Below are positions 1 through 4,370 of a stretch of 7,476 nucleotides of DNA, piece after piece. This DNA is from Ruminococcaceae bacterium UBA4306. GTDB lineage: Bacteria; Bacillota; Clostridia; Oscillospirales; Acutalibacteraceae. Each line of letters starts with the position of its first letter. Positions within the stretch are counted from its first letter, which is position 1. The DNA is taken from contig DGUQ01000074.1 of NCBI GenBank assembly GCA_002394725.1, positions 1-7,476 on the forward strand. The letters are read 5' to 3'. The position numbers were made by a program, and so were the translations under genes. The notes under the pieces were generated by a model. It searched no databases and was not told the DNA's origin. It saw nothing but the letters and a program-made list of their open reading frames with translations.

Positions 1-5
1 AAATC

Positions 6-23
6 TCTCCTCATTATTCTCCT
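6..23 (-). promoter_or_regulatory. Possible ribosome binding site(s) of a minus-strand gene off the left edge
   Basis: On the minus strand, AGGAG (19-23) is followed 4 nt later by ATG (12-14), and a second AGGAG (6-10) overlaps just after that ATG. Either the gene starts at 14 and only a few codons (M-R-R-D) are visible, or the second AGGAG serves a start just beyond the window. The two cannot be told apart here. The purine-rich tract directly downstream of a terminator-like hairpin makes a nearby gene start plausible. Confidence 0.35.
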
Positions 24-26
24 GTG

Positions 27-53
27 AAAAAATCCCGGAATCAGGTACGGGAT
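27..53 (-). terminator. Terminator-like hairpin upstream of the left-edge gene (possible attenuator)
   Basis: Read on the minus strand, ATCCCG (53-48) pairs with CGGGAT (37-32) around a 10-nt loop, and the stem runs straight into six U residues (32-27). This is a short but classic intrinsic terminator shape. It lies between the repeat element (75-234) and the AGGAG at 19-23. It either ends transcription arriving from the right or acts as an attenuator in the leader of the next gene. The 6-bp stem is short, so strength is uncertain. Confidence 0.5.
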
Positions 54-74
54 ATACGTCACAATCCTACGTTT

Positions 75-234
75 TATACTAAGTAGCAATAAAAAGCTTT
101 AAAAAGATATTAGCGGAGAATTTCGCAGAACAAGGCGGAGGGCGCAGGCAGGCTGGCGCCTGTCAAGACTGACAACGCAGTTATGCGGAATTCTACGCAA
201 TAGATATTAAAGTGTTTTATTGCTACTTAGTATA
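75..234 (-). mobile_element. 160-bp MITE-like element, complete copy, left of the cassette
   Basis: The element begins with TATACTAAGTAGCAATAAAA (75-94) and ends with its exact reverse complement (215-234), giving perfect 20-bp terminal inverted repeats. The similarity of the two arms continues imperfectly inward to about 60 bp, for example AGAATT and CGCA blocks spaced alike in both arms. No coding capacity is seen. Its right arm (171-234), reversed, matches 7286-7349 at 63 of 64 positions, so this is one member of a dispersed family. The strand is assigned relative to the right copy. Ends in TATA are consistent with a TA target duplication as in Tc1/mariner or IS630-type MITEs, but the self-complementary TATA makes the true boundary ambiguous. 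It could instead be a REP- or ERIC-like repeat working as RNA. Confidence 0.75.
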
Positions 235-244
235 AGTAGCAATA
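218..244. repeat. Perfect palindrome at the element's right end (extra inverted terminus)
   Basis: TATTGCTACTT (218-228) and AAGTAGCAATA (234-244) are exact reverse complements around AGTAT. The right arm is the outer part of a terminus that is not accounted for by the 75-234 element. It is a second copy of the end sequence facing the opposite way. It may be the remnant of an adjacent element or a scar of insertion or excision. Confidence 0.7.
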
Positions 245-252
245 CAGTCAAC

Positions 253-290
253 AAAGAACCCCTTACGGAGACTGAACTGCCGTAAGGGGG
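253..290 (-). terminator. Rho-independent terminator of the four-gene unit
   Basis: On the minus strand, CCCCTTACGG (289-280) pairs perfectly with CCGTAAGGGG (268-259) around an 11-nt loop, followed by a U-rich TTCTTTGTT tail. The stem starts about 19 nt past the stop codon of the G5 lipoprotein gene at 309, the expected place for the end of the operon. The other strand has a short ATTTT after the stem, so it may be weakly bidirectional. Confidence 0.88.
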
Positions 291-308
291 ATTTTCATGA
301 TATCGTTA

Positions 309-1361
309 TCAATAATCGATGTCCTTGGTGGAGCCATCGGAGTATACGATATGATAATAGCCGTGACCGGAGCCGTCGCAATCGGGGTTATCGGTTCTGG
401 AGACCTCATATACACCGCCCTGTGAACCCTGACCGGAGGAACCCGAGCCGGAACCGCCGGAGCCGGAATCACCGCTGCCGGAGCCGCCGGAGCCGGATTC
501 ATTGCTGCCGGAATCGTTGGAAGCCGAACCGTAGGTGACGATCTTGTTGACAGGCTCCTTCGTCACCTTCTCGCTGATGCTTTCGCGGCTGTCCTCCTTG
601 CCGTCGACATACTTGACCTTATAGGTGACTTCCTTCTCACCCTTGACGCCCTCCTGTGTGACCTCACTGGTGCCGGAGGCGAGCGAATCGCTGTACTTTT
701 CCTCGGTCTTATAGTCGACCTCTTCCGTCTTGGTCTCCTCTTTGTACTCCACGCGCTTGACGACGATCTCCATACCGTCCTTGATCGCGGCGTCGAGCTT
801 CTCGCTGACCTCGTCATCCTCACCGAGCTTGACCTTCTGTTCCGTCAGAAAATCCTTGACGGTAGCGGCTTTGGTGACGAAGTCATCGGTCTTTGAGTCG
901 ACAGTCAGCTTGACCTTCATGCCCTTGGAGAGGGTGATGGTCATGCCGTCCTTGAGATAGTCGGTCACGGGGACGTCGGGAGTAATACTGTCGTCGGTCT
1001 TGAACGCCGCCTTTTCGACCGCGTCGGCTACCGTGCCGCCGACCAGCTCGACCTCCTTCTTCTCCTCGCCGTAAACGACGGTGACCTTCGCGTAGCGCTT
1101 GACGAGGATCTCCTTGGTATCGACGGTGATCTTGGCGTCGAGCGAGGGCTCGGTCTCATCCTTCTCTCCGAGCTCGATCTGAGCGGTCTCGAGCGCCTGC
1201 TTGACGGTCTTGCCGGCAGAGGTCGTGACCTCGGTCTTGGTGCCCATGTCATTGACCTCCAGCTTGACCTCCTCGCCGCTGCAGGCGACTAAGAGCCCCA
1301 TGAGCAGGCATACTGCCGCCAGCAGTGCCGTAGCTTTCAAAAATGATGTTGTATGTTGCAT
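309..1361 (-). CDS. DUF348/G5-domain lipoprotein without a catalytic domain
   Basis: This encodes a 350-residue lipoprotein. The N-terminus is basic-hydrophobic and ends in a lipobox L-V-A-C, with Cys27 the likely lipidated residue, so the protein should be tethered outside the cytoplasmic membrane. Three DUF348-like ubiquitin-fold repeats follow at roughly 31-91, 92-148 and 149-204. A G5 domain spans about 205-278, ending in the typical P-V-N-K-I-V-x-x-G pattern. A Gly/Ser linker (280-316) leads to a short tail (317-350) with D-C-D-G-S-G-H-G-Y-Y and a terminal D-I-D-Y. The DUF348-G5 order is that of YabE and RpfB, but their C-terminal 3D or lysozyme-like enzyme domain is absent. G5 domains are linked to binding wall glycans and GlcNAc polymers, so a wall-binding or scaffold role is inferred. 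The ATG at 1361 has AGGAG (1370-1374) 8 nt upstream, overlapping the end of the preceding gene. It is last in the unit, and its stop is followed by the terminator. Confidence 0.9.
   Translation of the reverse strand: MQHTTSFLKATALLAAVCLLMGLLVACSGEEVKLEVNDMGTKTEVTTSAGKTVKQALETAQIELGEKDETEPSLDAKITVDTKEILVKRYAKVTVVYGEEKKEVELVGGTVADAVEKAAFKTDDSITPDVPVTDYLKDGMTITLSKGMKVKLTVDSKTDDFVTKAATVKDFLTEQKVKLGEDDEVSEKLDAAIKDGMEIVVKRVEYKEETKTEEVDYKTEEKYSDSLASGTSEVTQEGVKGEKEVTYKVKYVDGKEDSRESISEKVTKEPVNKIVTYGSASNDSGSNESGSGGSGSGDSGSGGSGSGSSGQGSQGGVYEVSRTDNPDCDGSGHGYYHIVYSDGSTKDIDY
414..524 (-). repeat. Low-complexity Gly/Ser-linker coding repeat
   Basis: This stretch encodes residues 280-316 of the G5 lipoprotein. 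It is built from degenerate GSG, GSN and GSGG units, seen on the plus strand as recurring gccggagccggaa-type blocks. It is a flexible spacer between the G5 domain and the C-terminal tail, and a likely site of length variation by slippage between strains. Confidence 0.8.
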
Positions 1362-1369
1362 AATGGCTT

Positions 1370-1374
1370 CTCCT
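1370..1374 (-). promoter_or_regulatory. Ribosome binding site of the G5 lipoprotein gene
   Basis: AGGAG within AAAAAGGAGA lies 8 nt before the ATG at 1361. The purine tract begins in the TAA stop codon (1377-1379) of the DHHW gene, so the two genes are probably translationally coupled. Confidence 0.85.
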
Positions 1375-1376
1375 TT

Positions 1377-2807
1377 TTAACCTGATATCTTATCTAATAT
1401 CTTATCTACCGAAGTATGATAAACCTTAGTAAAGCTGCCGCCGGAACCGACGATCACATCGACCTCCAGCTCGCGTCCGGCATAATCCGCCGTAGGGAGA
1501 TAGACGACATAGCTGTCGCCGTCCTCCTCACACAGTTGTGTGAACGACTCATAGTCGTCGGACTTGCCCTCGGGTGTTTTCACACGCATATACACGGTGG
1601 CGTCATCGTCGCACAGGCTGCTGTCCATCGTCGCGCTCAGCGCGATGAACTGCGTGTTCGCCTCGAGCGTCTTTCCGCTCACCTGTGCCGTTCCCTCCGT
1701 CGTTTCACCGATATTCAGCACGCGCTTGGGTGAGGGGATCACGGGCGGCGTTTCCAAAAACCATGCTATGTTGCGCTCCACGATCTCAAAGATGACCGTG
1801 TCCGCCATGCCGTTCCTATTATCCAGCGCCACGTTGATCGGCTTTGACTTGGTGAAGGTGGCGTTTTGGTAGGCGTTCGCGAAGAACGGCAGCAGGGAGT
1901 TGCCGAAGGAATCGCGGTACATATAGAGCGATCCGCTCGCGGAGGGGTTCTCGGTGGTGATGAGGATGTCCTCCACCGATTTTGTCGGCGTCACATAGGA
2001 GTAGGTCTCGTTGATAGCGTAGTGATAATCGTACTCTGTCAGCTGTGACGCAGGGTACAGCATATGGGCAAGATCGCCGTGGTGATCGTTGACGCGTGTT
2101 ACTTCAACGTCGCTGTAGTCGTCGTGGGGCTTGCCCAGCGCGTCCAGCGCCGCGTGATAGACCATCAAGGCGCCCTTGTTGTTCCAGTGGGAATCCTGCT
2201 TCAAATACAAGACCTCATCCTGTGAGCGGAACAATTCGAACAGATCCAGATAGCGGACTTTGCTGTTTCGGAGCGCCGCGGTCAGCAGGTCGCGGTTATG
2301 CACATCCGACGCCGCTTTGCCGTAATAATACGGCATGCCGTCGGGATAGAGCGTATTCTTATTGGGAGCGACGGTAAAGAGGAACTTGGAGCCCTGCGAC
2401 TCGACATATTCCTGTACCAGTCCCAGATTGTGAACGATGCCGTTGATCTCATGCTGTGAGAGGGTGTTTCTCCCGAGATAGTTGTCGAGAGTAGAGGAAT
2501 AGTACAGCCAGTCATCCTTACCGACCGTTACGGTATCGAGGTTGGATACCCCGAACAGCCTTGACTGCACACGGGCGTCCGTATCGATCATCCGCGGCCG
2601 CAAGGCAAAATGCTTTTCAAAATAATTACCCATTTGAGGGAGGTATTCGCTGTTGAAGCCGCCGTCCTCGTTTTGGAGGGAGGGCAGGGGCGTTTTGCGC
2701 TCATTACCGATCGTTTCATTCGTAGGAGCAACGATCATCCCCAGCGAGGGGATCACGCACATCCCCATGCACAGGATCACAAAAAGCAGCGGTAATATCT
2801 TTTTCAT
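1377..2807 (-). CDS. DHHW/AlgJ-AlgX-like SGNH O-acetyltransferase
   Basis: This encodes 476 residues, starting M-K-K-I-L-P-L-L-F, with an N-terminal signal peptide or membrane anchor and an extracytoplasmic body. Key motifs (numbered from the ATG at 2807) are V-A-P-N-K-N-T-L-Y-P at about 146-155, the signature D205-S-H207-W-N and Y-R-D-S300-F-G. These correspond to the Asp/His and Ser catalytic residues of AlgJ and AlgX, which transfer acetyl groups to alginate. A V-E-R-N-I motif near 343-347 fits the family. After the SGNH core, about 115 residues (361-476) are predicted to be beta-rich and may be a polymer-binding module like the AlgX C-terminal domain. The gene starts 14 nt after the MBOAT stop, the usual partner arrangement. 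I prefer ATG 2807, with AGGCGG 7 nt upstream, over the in-frame TTG at 2825 that overlaps the MBOAT stop. The acceptor polymer is unknown. It is not proposed to act on alginate itself. Confidence 0.9.
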   Translation of the reverse strand: MKKILPLLFVILCMGMCVIPSLGMIVAPTNETIGNERKTPLPSLQNEDGGFNSEYLPQMGNYFEKHFALRPRMIDTDARVQSRLFGVSNLDTVTVGKDDWLYYSSTLDNYLGRNTLSQHEINGIVHNLGLVQEYVESQGSKFLFTVAPNKNTLYPDGMPYYYGKAASDVHNRDLLTAALRNSKVRYLDLFELFRSQDEVLYLKQDSHWNNKGALMVYHAALDALGKPHDDYSDVEVTRVNDHHGDLAHMLYPASQLTEYDYHYAINETYSYVTPTKSVEDILITTENPSASGSLYMYRDSFGNSLLPFFANAYQNATFTKSKPINVALDNRNGMADTVIFEIVERNIAWFLETPPVIPSPKRVLNIGETTEGTAQVSGKTLEANTQFIALSATMDSSLCDDDATVYMRVKTPEGKSDDYESFTQLCEEDGDSYVVYLPTADYAGRELEVDVIVGSGGSFTKVYHTSVDKILDKISG

Positions 2808-2821
2808 CCTAACGCCGCCTT

Positions 2822-4249
2822 TCAAAATCTAAAGTAGATAAAGGGATTGTACGAGGTCGCGGAGAGGCGGAGCATGCACCAGAGCAGGAGCACGAACGCC
2901 ATCACATACAGCGCGATCTGTACGACCCTCCACTTGGCGGTCAGCTCACCCTCGCCGTAGAGGTTCACACGGATCTTGTCCGCCAGCGGTCTGATCGGCG
3001 CGCAGCCGATGATCGCCGCGACCAGCATCACAATGAACCACGGCGTCAGCTGTGACAGCGCGAGACTCAGCGAGCTGTCGGTAAAGTGAAAGCCCGCGAA
3101 CATTTTTCCGATCATCGCAAAGCCCTGTCCGATGGTGTCGGCACGGAACAGCACAAAGCCGACCGTGACTACCAGCAGCGTATAGATGTGAGCGATCACG
3201 CGAGGGAGCCTTTTGATGGCGGGCACCATGCCCTCAAAGAGCAGGAACAGTCCGTGGTAAACACCCCACAGCACAAAGGTCCAGCTAGCGCCGTGCCACA
3301 ATCCCGTGCAGAAAAAGACGATCATCTTGTTGAGATAGGTGCGCGCCTTGCCCTTGCGGTTGCCGCCCAGCGGTATATACAGATATTCCTTGAACCATGT
3401 TGACAGCGAGATGTGCCATCTGCGCCAGAAATCCTTGATGTTCGCGGCGCCGTAGGGATACATGAAGTTTTCCTTGAATTCAAAGCCGAACATCAGCCCC
3501 AGTCCGATCGCCATATCGGAATAGCCGCAGAAGTCATAGTAGATCTGGAACAGATACGCGATCGCGCCCAGCCACGCGACCGGCAGCGAGACCGCGCTCA
3601 TATCGGATGAAAAGATGATATCCGCCGTCTGTCCCATGGTGTTGGCGATGAGCACCTTCTTCGCCAGACCGCAGACAAATCGGCGCAGTCCGCGCGCGAT
3701 CTTCTCCACGCTTTGCGAGCGGTTCATGATCTGCTGGTCGATATCGCGGTACTTGACGATGGGACCCGCGATCAGCTGTGGGAAGAAGGAAATGTACAGC
3801 AGGACGTTGAAATAGTTCTTTTGCGCCACGGCGTCACCGCGGTACACATCGATCACATAGGACAGCGCCTGAAAGGTGAAGAACGAGATACCCACCGGCA
3901 GCGCGATCTGCGGCACCGGGATCGACAGTGAAAAGACGCTGTTGAGAGTCCCGACCAAAAAGCCGGTATACTTGAAAACGCCCAGCATGCCGAGGTTGAG
4001 GATGACGGCGACGATCAGCACGGCCTTGTTTTTACCGTTCTTTTCGGTTCTCACCAGCCGCGCGCATATGTAGTTGAGCACGGAGCTGAAGATCATCAGC
4101 AGTACATAGATCGGCTCGCCGTAGGCGTAAAACACCAGGCTCGCGACGATCAACAGCCCGTTGCGGAATTTCAGGTTCGGTACCAGCGAGTAGAGCAGCA
4201 GCACCGCCGGCAGGAACACACATAAAAATGTCAGAGAGCTAAATACCAT
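2822..4249 (-). CDS. MBOAT-family membrane-bound O-acyltransferase (AlgI/DltB type)
   Basis: This is a polytopic membrane protein of 475 residues, the usual size for the family. It is expected to move acyl groups from a cytoplasmic donor across the membrane for modification of a surface polymer. Family landmarks (numbered from ATG 4249) are the N-terminal M-V-F-S-S-L-T-F-L, the Y-Y-D-F-C-G-Y-S-D-M-A block at about 237-247, the D-F-W-R-R-W-H279-I-S-L-S-T-W block, L-Y-I-P-L-G-G-N-R near 290-298, the G-L-W-H319-G-A-S-W block with the presumed catalytic histidine, and the C-terminal N-P-F-I-Y-F-R-F. An in-frame GTG at 4282 would add 11 residues, but it lies inside a stable hairpin without a ribosome binding site, and M-V-F-S-S is the normal family N-terminus. 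The ATG itself has only a distant AAGGA about 13 nt away. The DHHW partner follows 14 nt downstream. The acyl group is most likely acetyl, by analogy. D-alanine transfer (DltB-like) is less likely because no other dlt genes are visible. Confidence 0.93.
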   Translation of the reverse strand: MVFSSLTFLCVFLPAVLLLYSLVPNLKFRNGLLIVASLVFYAYGEPIYVLLMIFSSVLNYICARLVRTEKNGKNKAVLIVAVILNLGMLGVFKYTGFLVGTLNSVFSLSIPVPQIALPVGISFFTFQALSYVIDVYRGDAVAQKNYFNVLLYISFFPQLIAGPIVKYRDIDQQIMNRSQSVEKIARGLRRFVCGLAKKVLIANTMGQTADIIFSSDMSAVSLPVAWLGAIAYLFQIYYDFCGYSDMAIGLGLMFGFEFKENFMYPYGAANIKDFWRRWHISLSTWFKEYLYIPLGGNRKGKARTYLNKMIVFFCTGLWHGASWTFVLWGVYHGLFLLFEGMVPAIKRLPRVIAHIYTLLVVTVGFVLFRADTIGQGFAMIGKMFAGFHFTDSSLSLALSQLTPWFIVMLVAAIIGCAPIRPLADKIRVNLYGEGELTAKWRVVQIALYVMAFVLLLWCMLRLSATSYNPFIYFRF

Positions 4250-4269
4250 AAAAAGCAATCTTTCCTTAT

Positions 4270-4302
4270 GGGCGATCCTCACGGCGCTCGCGCCGATCGC
4301 CC
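4270..4302 (-). promoter_or_regulatory. Stable hairpin in the leader of the MBOAT gene
   Basis: GGGCGATC (4270-4277) and GATCGCCC (4295-4302) form a perfect 8-bp outer stem. Inside it, GGCG and CGCC close a 4-nt loop, with a 5-nt bulge on one side. The hairpin ends about 20 nt before the MBOAT ATG. It lacks a directly following U-run, so it is not a standard terminator. It may control read-through, RNA processing or mRNA stability between the surface-protein gene and the acylation genes. Confidence 0.55.
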
Positions 4303-4370
4303 GGATATGGTTTCGTCAGAGGGTCAATATCCGACGAAGGGGACAGGTGACCGATCGATCACCGTGATAC

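Noticed and set aside
2808..2825. TTG start at 2825 for the DHHW protein, overlapping the MBOAT stop
   Set aside because: ATG 2807 has AGGCGG 7 nt upstream and begins a normal signal sequence. The TTG has no clear ribosome binding site.
4250..4282. GTG start at 4282 for the MBOAT protein
   Set aside because: There is no ribosome binding site, the codon lies within a stable hairpin, and family members normally begin M-V-F-S-S.
4322..4327. TTGACC on the minus strand as a -35 box for the MBOAT gene
   Set aside because: No acceptable -10 hexamer lies 16-18 nt downstream; the sequence there is GC-rich and begins the hairpin.
4303..4338. H-type pseudoknot from the interleaved GGATAT/ATATCC and TTCGTC/GACGAA stems
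   Set aside because: The two 3' arms abut with no linking nucleotide, so both full stems cannot easily form at once. Mutually exclusive hairpins are the better reading.
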